Assembly (NCBI RefSeq): GCF_004345705.1
Contig: NZ_SLWV01000006.1
Coordinates: forward strand, 1-64,000
Direction of reading: 5' to 3'
Source of the DNA: Marinisporobacter balticus
Lineage (GTDB): Bacteria; Bacillota; Clostridia; Peptostreptococcales; Thermotaleaceae
Length of the DNA stretch: 64,000 nucleotides
Shown: in pieces, positions 1 to 6,937 of the stretch
How the letters are laid out: each line of letters starts with the position of its first letter
Numbering within the stretch: position 1 is the stretch's first letter
The notes under the pieces: model-generated
Seen by the model: only the letters and a program-made list of their open reading frames with translations
Told to the model about the DNA's origin: nothing
Database searches by the model: none
Translations under genes and position numbers: made by a program

Positions 1-241
1 CTTTTTGAAAAAGCATTAAACAAAACGAGCGAAATATTTCAGGTTGAAGGGTAGCAGGTCTACCTGTATTAGAATAATGAGGTTTTAATATTTCTCCAAG
101 GATATCTAAATCTAAACAATATAGTTTAGAAATAGAAGGTTCAAGTTCTTCAATTATTTTAGGAAAAGTTTTGTAGAAAGAAGAGAGATTTGAAATAATA
201 AATTGTTGATATTCAGCATGAGAAGTCCAAGTTTTAAGCAT
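1..241 (-). CDS. Transposase, N-terminal part (runs off the window)
   Basis: An open frame on the minus strand begins with ATG at 241-239 behind a GGAGGAAT ribosome-binding site and stays open to base 1, giving about 80 residues. The protein begins MLKTWTSHAEYQQF and contains a GRPATLQPEIFRS stretch. I recognise this as the N-terminus of a transposase family common in Clostridia. The catalytic part lies outside the window, so completeness cannot be judged. No terminal inverted repeat was found in the 179 bases between this gene and the next, and nothing else was recognised there. It marks the left border of the gas-vesicle island and is consistent with mobility of the region, but does not prove it. 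Confidence 0.7.
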   Translation of the reverse strand, partial: MLKTWTSHAEYQQFIISNLSSFYKTFPKIIEELEPSISKLYCLDLDILGEILKPHYSNTGRPATLQPEIFRSFCLMLFQK

Positions 242-420
242 AAAATATTCCTCCTAAAAAATGTATTTTCAGGAGCATGACCGCAAATTTTTATACGTGT
301 GTCAAGTATTTTATGCAAAAAAAATGGGGGAATTAATAAAAATTTTGATTAATAAAAGAGAGTAATCACAGGGGATAAAGAGTTTCCGTGAGAGCTCTGT
401 AATGAATAAGGGGGAAAACT

Positions 421-744
421 ATGGCTTCGAATAATGGTGTTGTTCATTCAACAAACTCATCGACTCTAGCAGATGTATTGGAGATGGTATTAGATAAAGG
501 CATAGTAATTGCAGGTGATATAAGTATTTCTCTTGCAGATGTTGAACTACTTACTATAAAAATTCGTTTGGTTGTGGCATCTGTTGAAAAGGCTATGGAG
601 ATGGGAATCGATTGGTGGAAAAAAGATCCTGCTCTTTCATCAATGGCACAAAGACAAGAAAGATTAGGAGAAGGAGAAATATTAAAAAGACTCGAAGCAA
701 TAGAAAATAAGTTAGAAGGGGCTAAAATAGAGGCTAAAATTTGA
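421..744 (+). CDS. gvpJ: GvpJ-type gas vesicle protein (GvpA superfamily)
   Basis: This 107-residue protein has a GvpA/J/M core at about residues 14-60 (TLADVLEMVLDKGIVIAGDISISLADVELLTIKIR in outline) followed by a charged C-terminal tail predicted to form a coiled coil (about 75-103, ending LKRLEAIENKLEG). Proteins of this family are minor shell or nucleation components of gas vesicles. The longer, charged tail separates it from the short GvpA copies at 9.3-10.3 kb. The start is an ATG behind AAGGGGGAA. It stands first in the gas-vesicle island and is followed by an orphan ORF and then the gvpA pseudogene. GvpJ and GvpM cannot be told apart with certainty from sequence alone. Confidence 0.85.
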   Translation: MASNNGVVHSTNSSTLADVLEMVLDKGIVIAGDISISLADVELLTIKIRLVVASVEKAMEMGIDWWKKDPALSSMAQRQERLGEGEILKRLEAIENKLEGAKIEAKI

Positions 745-871
745 AAATAGATATAAAAATTTATAGGATAATATTGAACAAAGAAGAATAACTATAAAAT
801 AGAAAAAATTGTTTTTATAATTATAGAAGGTCATATGTAAAGATTATATCCAATCGTAGGATGGTGATATC

Positions 872-1369
872 TTGTATAATAAATATTCTAGAAAAATAGA
901 AACCAAAACAAGAGAAAAAAATAGTTTTAAAGATACACCAATCGAACTGCTGGCAAAAGTGGTAAAAGATAAAAAAATTATCACGGATGAAATACTGTAT
1001 ACATTTAAGTATTGGGGGAAATTTCAAGAAATAACTTTCAAGGAAATAACAATTTTGACCAATTTCCCTATTGTTTTAAAAGATGGTAATGGGATAGAAA
1101 TCAAGTTTAGAGCAGGTTTTGATATTATAAATGAAAATGAACGGAGAATAGAAAAGCATAAATATTTTGTTTATAAAAAAGAATTGCCACCAAGTGATGT
1201 CATAAAGACCAATAATGATATGGTTGGTTTTGAACATATTATTCATAATATGTCTATTAAATGTATAGATTTAGAATATCAACAAAACGAAAAAAACATG
1301 GAGATTATTTGTAAATATAACATAGAATATAGGATTGATTATATAAGTAATGAAATAATAGAATTGTAA
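872..1369 (+). CDS. Hypothetical protein in the gas-vesicle island
   Basis: I do not recognise this 165-residue frame. It begins with TTG behind AGGATGGTGAT. It is rich in Lys, Ile and Glu, has no signal peptide, no obvious membrane segment and no cysteine motif. From about residue 35 it alternates short hydrophobic and charged stretches, as in an all-beta fold. It lies between gvpJ and the gvpA pseudogene, 127 bases after gvpJ, on the same strand. Its length and AT-rich codon use like its neighbours support a real gene, but no second line of evidence is available from the sequence. Confidence 0.5.
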   Translation: MYNKYSRKIETKTREKNSFKDTPIELLAKVVKDKKIITDEILYTFKYWGKFQEITFKEITILTNFPIVLKDGNGIEIKFRAGFDIINENERRIEKHKYFVYKKELPPSDVIKTNNDMVGFEHIIHNMSIKCIDLEYQQNEKNMEIICKYNIEYRIDYISNEIIEL

Positions 1370-1488
1370 AATCTTATTTATGTACTAGATGAATGATATG
1401 CGGCTATGGGGAAATGATACTTTGCTCATAGTTTTTTATTTTTTGTATATTTACTATTGAATTTCTAATGAATAAGACAAATAGAAAG

Positions 1489-1524
1489 TGTGTCCAATCT
1501 ATAGTATAAGACATAGTATGTATT
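1489..1524 (+). promoter_or_regulatory. Conserved gvpA promoter block, copy 1 (before the pseudogene)
   Basis: A GTGTCCAAT-type block is followed about 17-18 bases later by CATAGTATGTATTA. The same two blocks at the same spacing precede all three intact gvpA copies, while the sequence between them varies. This makes it a shared promoter. The sigma factor involved cannot be named from the motif. Confidence 0.6.
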
Positions 1525-1572
1525 AGAAAAGGATAATCATTTTTAAGTAAATTTTTAAAAGAAAGAAAAAAC

Positions 1573-1791
1573 ATGGCACTAAAAAAATCAACAAATGCTT
1601 CTAGCTTAGCAGAAGTACTAGATAGAATATTGGAAAAAGGTATTGTTATTGATGCATGGGCAAGAGTATCCTTAGTAGGGATTGAACTATTATCAATTGA
1701 AGCGAGAGTAGTTATTGCAAGTGTAGAAACATGATTAACATATGAAGAGGCTGTTGGATTACTTGTATGTGACCCACTTTGTCAAGGATAA
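1573..1791 (+). pseudogene. gvpA: gvpA pseudogene (single in-frame TGA at codon 54)
   Basis: This 219-base frame encodes the 72-residue gas-vesicle shell protein GvpA and is nearly identical to the three intact copies 8 kb downstream. Codon 54 (1732-1734) is TGA where the others have TGG for tryptophan. The frame after it is intact to the TAA at 1789-1791 and still reads LTYEEAVGLL then a CDPLC-type tail. Its promoter block and a very strong terminator are also intact, so decay is recent. A product of 53 residues would lack the last amphipathic part of the shell subunit. Low-level readthrough of the TGA cannot be excluded. Confidence 0.85.
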
Positions 1792-1800
1792 ATAATATAT

Positions 1801-1847
1801 CTGCAATATAAATAGACCTGTTAAAAGCAGGTCTATTTATATTGCAG
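1801..1847 (+). terminator. Terminator of the gvpA pseudogene (20-bp perfect stem)
   Basis: Bases 1801-1820 and 1828-1847 form a perfect 20-base inverted repeat around a 7-base loop. The core AATAGACCTG/CAGGTCTATT reappears, with one G-T pair, after two of the intact gvpA copies. The unit of gvpA duplication therefore included promoter, gene and terminator. Confidence 0.8.
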
Positions 1848-2000
1848 AATTGTATATGATGAAGTGATAACTTATTTATGGTGAGTAGATGAATATACAG
1901 CTATGTTTTTGAATATATTGATTATAGGTTTGAGAAAAGCTGTTTTTGTAGTGTTAATAAGAATTTGAAAAAGATTTCCGTTCATATGAAAGGGTGAGGG

Positions 2001-2822
2001 ATGATGACATATTTTAAGAATAACACACCCGATGTAAATGAGAAGGGACTTTATGTGTACTGTATTATGCCTAAGGATGTTGTAACGATACACGATCAAA
2101 AGGGGATAGACGGTGAAGGCAGTCTTTTTTTAGTACAGTATCGTGAACTTGTTGCTGTTGTTAGCGAAGTAAAACTTAAGGATTTTAAATTATCTATGGT
2201 AGCTAAAGAAATGGTTATGGAGTGGGCTGAAGAGAAGGTGAGGATTCATGAGAAAATAGTGGAACGTTTAATGAAAGAAAATGACCTTCTACCAACAAGT
2301 TTTGGTTCAATTGTGAGTAATAAAGAAGCGTTAATAGATCTTATGACGGATAAATACTATGAATATATAAGCGTGCTGGAAAAATTGAAGGGTAAAGAGG
2401 AGTGGACTATTAAGGCATACTTAAGCTTTGAAAAATTCAAACAGGCTCTTGAGGATAATACTCCAGAAATAAGAAAAAGAAAAGAAATACTTTCTGCCCT
2501 GTCAAAATCAGATGCATTTCTTATGAAGCGTAAAATAGATAACCTAGTTAAAGAGCAAATGGACATACGTCTTGAGAATGTTCTTCTACATATAGTAGAG
2601 GTGCTTAGAAAGGTGAGTGAGTGCGAAGCATTTTCGAATGTGGAGTTTCCAAAACATCAGAAAGATAATTCAATTATTTTGAAGGCTTCTTACCTTGTTA
2701 AAAAATCTATATTTCAAGATTTTCTTCAACAGATTAATAAGTTGACAGATGAGCTTGAATCAGAGGGGATTACCTTTGAAGTGATTGGACCATGGCCTCC
2801 TTACTCATTTGTAGAAGATTAG
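2001..2822 (+). CDS. gvpF: GvpF/GvpL-family gas vesicle protein
   Basis: The 273-residue protein has the two-part layout of the GvpF/L family: an N-terminal domain that begins GLYVYCIMP at about residue 16, a middle helical part with EWAEEKVRIHEKIVE and LLPTSFGSIV at about 75-102, and the family C-terminus GPWPPYSF at about 262-269. GvpF/L proteins are accessory assembly factors that contact GvpA and form part of the vesicle nucleation complex. There are two adjacent ATG codons (2001 and 2004) behind AGGGTGAGGG. The gene starts a same-strand run of gvp genes reaching to 9.1 kb. A second, larger member of the family lies at 4289. Confidence 0.92.
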   Translation: MMTYFKNNTPDVNEKGLYVYCIMPKDVVTIHDQKGIDGEGSLFLVQYRELVAVVSEVKLKDFKLSMVAKEMVMEWAEEKVRIHEKIVERLMKENDLLPTSFGSIVSNKEALIDLMTDKYYEYISVLEKLKGKEEWTIKAYLSFEKFKQALEDNTPEIRKRKEILSALSKSDAFLMKRKIDNLVKEQMDIRLENVLLHIVEVLRKVSECEAFSNVEFPKHQKDNSIILKASYLVKKSIFQDFLQQINKLTDELESEGITFEVIGPWPPYSFVED

Positions 2823-2914
2823 GAAGAAATTAATTAGACTTTAGGCAAGCTGCTTTTAACTATTTGATGAGCCAGACGTTTTAGGTTAGGGCCAAAAAAG
2901 GGGGAGATAAAAAG

Positions 2915-3316
2915 ATGCTAGAACCAGTTCGAGATAAAAATGAAAAGTCAACCTTAGTAGATGTCATTGATAGGCTTTTAGATAAAGGGCTAGTAATTAA
3001 TGCAGATATCACTGTATCTGTAGCAGGCGTAGAGCTGTTAGGGGTGAAGGTAAGGGCTGCCCTAGCCTCCTTTGCAACGGCAGCAAAGTATGGCCTTGAA
3101 TTTCCTTCAGGGACCAATGTAGAAACTGCAGCATGGAAAGAAGCACAAGCTGGGATGGAAACATGTCCTCAGTGTGGTAAAGAAGTATGTAAAGAGGAGT
3201 TGCTAAATGAATGCTGTCCATGGTGTGGATGGATCAGTGCGAAAGCTGAAATGAAATTAGCAGAGAAGGCAATGGAGGAGAAACCAAGAATAGTTGCTCC
3301 TATTCCTCAGAAATAA
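2915..3316 (+). CDS. GvpJ-type gas vesicle protein with C-terminal zinc ribbon
   Basis: Residues 11-60 form a GvpA/J core (STLVDVIDRLLDKGLVINAD and VAGVELLGVKVR in outline). Residues about 84-108 carry CPQCG, a spacer of 13-15 residues and CPWCGW, which is a four-cysteine zinc ribbon. The tail after it is charged. Ordinary GvpJ proteins lack the ribbon. The ribbon closely resembles the one at the end of the protein encoded at 5804, so the two are paralogous additions within this island. The start ATG lies behind GGGGGAGAT. The role is inferred: a minor shell or nucleation protein tethered to another assembly factor through the zinc ribbon. Confidence 0.82.
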   Translation: MLEPVRDKNEKSTLVDVIDRLLDKGLVINADITVSVAGVELLGVKVRAALASFATAAKYGLEFPSGTNVETAAWKEAQAGMETCPQCGKEVCKEELLNECCPWCGWISAKAEMKLAEKAMEEKPRIVAPIPQK

Positions 3317-3371
3317 TAAAAGATTCTTTATAATCATCAACGCTAAAGTTGCAAACTAGGGAGGGTGCAGG

Positions 3372-3833
3372 ATGGATGATCAGTCAAAACAAAATGTAAG
3401 TCTATTCCTCGATGCATTAGACGAGAAAAGTAGAAAAATATTTTGGTATTTTCGATGGCATGGACACGCTAGACTTGCTGAACTGGTTGATATTATTGGT
3501 GCTGCTAATGATATGGAGGTTTTATACAGGTTAAGGGAAGTAATCAATCCTACAGCCATAAGAATCTTTGGAAAACCTGTATTGGAATTTTGTGAATCTA
3601 AGGTGAACCCTATTAATGGAAAAAAGGTGATTTTTAATTGGTGGCTATTGGACTTTGAAGAAGGCAAACAACCCCTAACAGGAGAGGATAAAAGAATCTT
3701 GATGGATGTTTTTGATGAGGAGGATCAGATTATGATTGTCGCTGAAGTTTCTCCATCAGTCAGAGTGAAAGATATGGCAAAAGTAGAGGAAAAACACGGG
3801 ATTTTAAGTATTAAACTAGAAAAACTTCCGTAA
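3372..3833 (+). CDS. Gas-vesicle-associated protein, winged-helix-like head and Hsp20-like tail
   Basis: The 153-residue protein has an N-terminal helical region (about 10-65, including RKIFWYFRWHGHARLAEL) that could be a winged helix. Its C-terminal part (about 108-152: DVFDEEDQIMIVAEV, then ILSIKLEKLP) has the strand pattern seen at the end of alpha-crystallin/Hsp20-fold proteins such as GvpH. It sits between gvpJ and gvpK in a tight same-strand run with a GGGAGGGTGCAGG ribosome-binding region, so a gas-vesicle role is likely. The GvpH comparison is weak and based on pattern only. A regulatory protein is the main alternative. Confidence 0.55.
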   Translation: MDDQSKQNVSLFLDALDEKSRKIFWYFRWHGHARLAELVDIIGAANDMEVLYRLREVINPTAIRIFGKPVLEFCESKVNPINGKKVIFNWWLLDFEEGKQPLTGEDKRILMDVFDEEDQIMIVAEVSPSVRVKDMAKVEEKHGILSIKLEKLP

Positions 3834-3946
3834 ACATATTTGCAGCTCAAAAGAAATGAACATGGAAAGATAGTCATTCACTTTGGCGAATTGGCATTAT
3901 AAGAAAGGTGCAACTGCTAAAATTTAGAGAAGAAGGGAGCGTGTTT

Positions 3947-4258
3947 ATGCCACTTGATATAAATGAAGATAATTTGAAACATGGCTTATTAGGTTTGATC
4001 ATGGCTTTGGTGGAAATAATTAGGGATTCTTTGAAACATCAGGCACGCAAAAGAATGAAAAGTGGGATTTTAACTAGTGCAGAGATAGAGAGATTAGGGG
4101 ATGCATTAATGGAACTGGATATAGCCATTGAAGATATAAAGGAAGAGCAGGGGATTACTGAATCCGTTAAGGGTGTAAGAGATGGACTAGACGAGGTTAT
4201 AGATAGCGTTGTAGATAGGCTCATTAACCCTGAGCGATGGGAAGAAGAAGTTGAATAA
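3947..4258 (+). CDS. gvpK: Gas vesicle protein GvpK
   Basis: The 103-residue protein has the GvpK pattern: DINEDNLKHGLLGLIMALVEIIRD at the start, a KHQARKRMKSG motif, LTSAEIERLGDALMELD, and a helical C-terminus. GvpK is a conserved accessory protein needed for vesicle formation in other organisms. I place the start at ATG 3947 because AAGGGAG lies eight bases upstream. A GTG at 3941 and one at 3908 are in frame but badly placed for that site. The gene is followed after 30 bases by the large GvpF/L gene. Confidence 0.88.
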   Translation: MPLDINEDNLKHGLLGLIMALVEIIRDSLKHQARKRMKSGILTSAEIERLGDALMELDIAIEDIKEEQGITESVKGVRDGLDEVIDSVVDRLINPERWEEEVE

Positions 4259-4288
4259 TAAAATGTTTAGAAAAAGGTAGGGATGACT

Positions 4289-5452
4289 ATGGAATACCTT
4301 TATTTAGCTATGTTTATACAGGAGATTGGAAGGTCGGTTAATGAAGAAAATATACGAAAGATATTTAACGCATTGGACATAGAAGTTAATGATGATAAAG
4401 TGAGACTGTTGATTCCTGCACTGTCAATCCTAGCATCTGGAAATATAAAAAATGTAAAGAGAGAAACGAAGTCATCTTCTTTACAAAAATTAACTCATTT
4501 ACAGAAGCAATTTGAGGTTTTAGAAAATACTATAAAAAAGGTAGATGAGAGGGCAGAAAGGTTTGAACAGGAACAACAAACAGTCAGCTTAGATATAGAA
4601 AAGGTTAAAGAAGCGGTGGAAGTTGAAAGTAAAGAGATAGATACCATGAATAGAGTTACTTATTCGGGTGAGTCTAAACGGGCCAGATATATATATGGTG
4701 TAGCGGATAATGGGGTAAGAGATCATCTAGGGGCAATAGGTCTTGAGGGGGAAGAGGTTTACACCATTCCGTATAAAGAAATGTGTGTCATTGTACATAA
4801 CTGCTCAGCTGAGCCTTATAAATCAGATAATGATGACGTGGTAAAAGAGTGGCTGTTCACACAGCAGGAAGTACTCGATGTTGTAGCTGAGAACTTTGGA
4901 GTAGTGCTTCCTATGGGCTTTGATATGATCATTGAGGAAAAAATTGGAATGGATGTTGAACAAGTAGTAAAAGATTGGCTTAAAGAGAACTATGATAATT
5001 TTAAGGAAAAGATGGCTAAGATTAGGAACAAGCAAGAATTTGGAGTTCAGGTCATTTTGGATACAGAATTATTAAGCCAAAGACTTATTGAAACAGATGA
5101 AAAGCTGATAGCAAAGAAGAAAGAGATAGATTCTAAACCACAAGGAATAGCTTACCTAGAAAGAGAGATGATGAAGGAATTGATAAAGGAAAAAATTGAA
5201 GAAAAAGCAGATGAATACTTTAGAGAATTTTATAATATGATTAAAAAATGCACAGATGACATTGTAATAGGAAAGACTAAGAAAGTTGGAGGAAATCAGC
5301 AAATGCTGATGAATCTATCTTGTTTAGTGTACAAAGATAGGGTTACTGAATTAGGCAAAGAGCTTGAGAAAATTGAAAACAAAGACGGCATATTAGTACG
5401 GTTTAGCGGTCCATGGGCACCTTTTAGTTTTGTTACTCCTGAAAGAGGGTAA
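4289..5452 (+). CDS. GvpF/L-family protein with archaeal P1/L12e-like N-terminal domain
   Basis: The C-terminal part (about residues 130-387) is a GvpF/L domain: ARYIYGVADNG opens it, LPMGFDMII follows, and GPWAPFSF closes it. Before it lies a long charged coiled coil (about 60-125). The first 55 residues (MEYLYLAMFIQEIG, VNEENIRKIFNALDIEVNDDKV, then LLIPALSIL) resemble the dimerisation domain of archaeal ribosomal stalk protein P1/L12e, which typically begins MEYVYAALLL with a similar helix pattern. I use ATG 4289 because it gives the P1-like MEY start and better spacing from AGGTAGGG than ATG 4283. The head probably dimerises the protein; this is inference. Confidence 0.85.
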   Translation: MEYLYLAMFIQEIGRSVNEENIRKIFNALDIEVNDDKVRLLIPALSILASGNIKNVKRETKSSSLQKLTHLQKQFEVLENTIKKVDERAERFEQEQQTVSLDIEKVKEAVEVESKEIDTMNRVTYSGESKRARYIYGVADNGVRDHLGAIGLEGEEVYTIPYKEMCVIVHNCSAEPYKSDNDDVVKEWLFTQQEVLDVVAENFGVVLPMGFDMIIEEKIGMDVEQVVKDWLKENYDNFKEKMAKIRNKQEFGVQVILDTELLSQRLIETDEKLIAKKKEIDSKPQGIAYLEREMMKELIKEKIEEKADEYFREFYNMIKKCTDDIVIGKTKKVGGNQQMLMNLSCLVYKDRVTELGKELEKIENKDGILVRFSGPWAPFSFVTPERG

Positions 5453-5457
5453 TAAAA

Positions 5458-5841
5458 ATGAAGACGCCTTGCTTGAATAAAGGAGAAAAAATTATATTAC
5501 AGGCTCAAGGTACCTTGGAGTATAGAGGCTCAAGGCAGTTAGGATATTTGTTTCTTACTAACAAACGGCTACTCTTTATGCAGGTCACAAAAAAAATATT
5601 TGAAACTGATCTTGATGGAATAATAGATTTAAGTATTGTGAAAAGAATTTTTTTGTTGGGGGTTAGAGTGAAGCAGTTATGTATTACATTAAATTATAGA
5701 AGAGGACAAGGACGAGTTTATATAGCTGTGAAAAATCCAGGAAAATGGAGTGAGATGATTAAAGAAAGAATGACACTTATGCTGGCGGAAAGGTGGGGTT
5801 ATAATGGAGCCAAACCGGAGGCCCCAAGCAACACTGAATGA
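5458..5841 (+). CDS. GRAM/PH-like domain protein of the gas-vesicle island
   Basis: This 127-residue protein opens with a GRAM-type (bacterial PH-like) domain: NKGEKIILQAQGTL, then GYLFLTNKRLLFM at about 30-42, then alternating strands and a closing helix (KWSEMIKERM). GRAM domains bind membranes or partner proteins. The motif LTNKR also appears twice in the next gene, so the two are related. It starts five bases after the stop of the GvpF/L gene, and its last 38 bases overlap the start of the next gene, which suggests translational coupling. It has no signal peptide or membrane segment. A gas-vesicle role is inferred from position. Confidence 0.7.
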   Translation: MKTPCLNKGEKIILQAQGTLEYRGSRQLGYLFLTNKRLLFMQVTKKIFETDLDGIIDLSIVKRIFLLGVRVKQLCITLNYRRGQGRVYIAVKNPGKWSEMIKERMTLMLAERWGYNGAKPEAPSNTE

Positions 5842-6883
5842 CCTACTAGATAGAATTCTAGATAAAGGTATCCTGTTAAATACAGATCTGATTATATCTG
5901 TATCGGGCATTCCACTAATTGGAATAAATCTAAAACTGGCTCTAGCAGGAATGGAAACAATGTTAGAATATGGTATCATGAAGGATTGGGATGAAGCACA
6001 ACGTGCTGTAGCTGCTAGAGAAATCGAAATAAAAGAACCTCAACTATGTGAAGATGAATATATCGTTTTTTCTGTGTTGGGTACTCATTGGTATAGCAAA
6101 GGGATATATGAAAGTTGGAGAGTAGGGATGATATATATTACAAATAAAAGAGTCATTATGTTTAGGAGAATGCCGGCTGAAGTTCTATTTGAAACATCCT
6201 ATGAAGAAATAAAGGCTATGGCCCTCAAGGAAATGCCACATTATACTGGCGTTACGAGAAAGGAACTTAACATATTGTTAAAAGAAGACGAGGTAGCTAA
6301 GCTGCATACTAAGGATACCGTTGCGCTCAAAGAAGCGATAGAAAACATCATAGGCACAAAGGGGATTTGTCTTGAAGATAATTCGATTTTCCCAGACAAA
6401 AAAGAATTGTTGGGAGATTTTCTACAGCCGGAAGAAGAGATCACGCATGAAGGAAAGATGTGGTATCTAATGCCCCTTGTGACTAATCAGAGTACGAATT
6501 ACCAATGGAAACCAGGACATTTATATCTGACGAATAAGAGACTCTGTTGGTGGTATGATTTTGAGAAAAGGATGGTTTGCGATATCCCTCCTGATAAGCT
6601 TGTACATGTTACGGTGCAAGGAGGAGGGTTTGGCAGTGTACTGGTAGGAGAAAAATCTCTGATGGTATTGTATAGAGAGGAAAGAGAAAATAAAGCAGTC
6701 TGTTTTTCTGGTGAAGAAACGTCTCTACGTGAATGGGAGAAAATTATTAGGGAATTAACAATAGAACAGAGTGTTGGAAAAAACATAGAAACATGTCCTA
6801 AATGTGGGAGAAAGGCATCTAGAGAAAGTTTAATTGAAAAAGGGTGTTCGCGGTGTGGTTGGGTGAGCTATCGGATAAAATAA
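5804..6883 (+). CDS. GvpJ - GRAM - GRAM - zinc-ribbon fusion protein
   Basis: Four modules can be read in 359 residues. Residues 9-58 are a GvpA/J core (TLNDLLDRILDKGILLNTDL, then GIPLIGINLKLALAG). Residues about 80-170 form a first GRAM domain (IYITNKRVIMF), and about 205-315 a second (LYLTNKRLCWWYDF). Residues about 329-353 are a CPKCG...CSRCGW zinc ribbon like that of the GvpJ protein at 2915. I know of no standard gas-vesicle protein with this layout. It could link vesicle shell nuclei to membrane or to partner assembly factors. The start overlaps the upstream GRAM gene and has AAAGGTGG before it. Confidence 0.82.
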   Translation: MEPNRRPQATLNDLLDRILDKGILLNTDLIISVSGIPLIGINLKLALAGMETMLEYGIMKDWDEAQRAVAAREIEIKEPQLCEDEYIVFSVLGTHWYSKGIYESWRVGMIYITNKRVIMFRRMPAEVLFETSYEEIKAMALKEMPHYTGVTRKELNILLKEDEVAKLHTKDTVALKEAIENIIGTKGICLEDNSIFPDKKELLGDFLQPEEEITHEGKMWYLMPLVTNQSTNYQWKPGHLYLTNKRLCWWYDFEKRMVCDIPPDKLVHVTVQGGGFGSVLVGEKSLMVLYREERENKAVCFSGEETSLREWEKIIRELTIEQSVGKNIETCPKCGRKASRESLIEKGCSRCGWVSYRIK

Positions 6884-6937
6884 ATAGATGAAAGCTTGGA
6901 AGTTAGTGGTTAGAAGAGAAAAAGGGAGGAAACCTAC

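Noticed and set aside
1732..1734. TGA in gvpA as a selenocysteine codon
   Set aside because: The other copies have Trp here, not Cys or Sec, and no SECIS-like hairpin was seen just after the codon. A simple TGG to TGA mutation explains it.
5689..5979. Minus-strand frame across the GRAM/GvpJ junction
   Set aside because: It is antisense to two real overlapping genes, with no ribosome-binding site.
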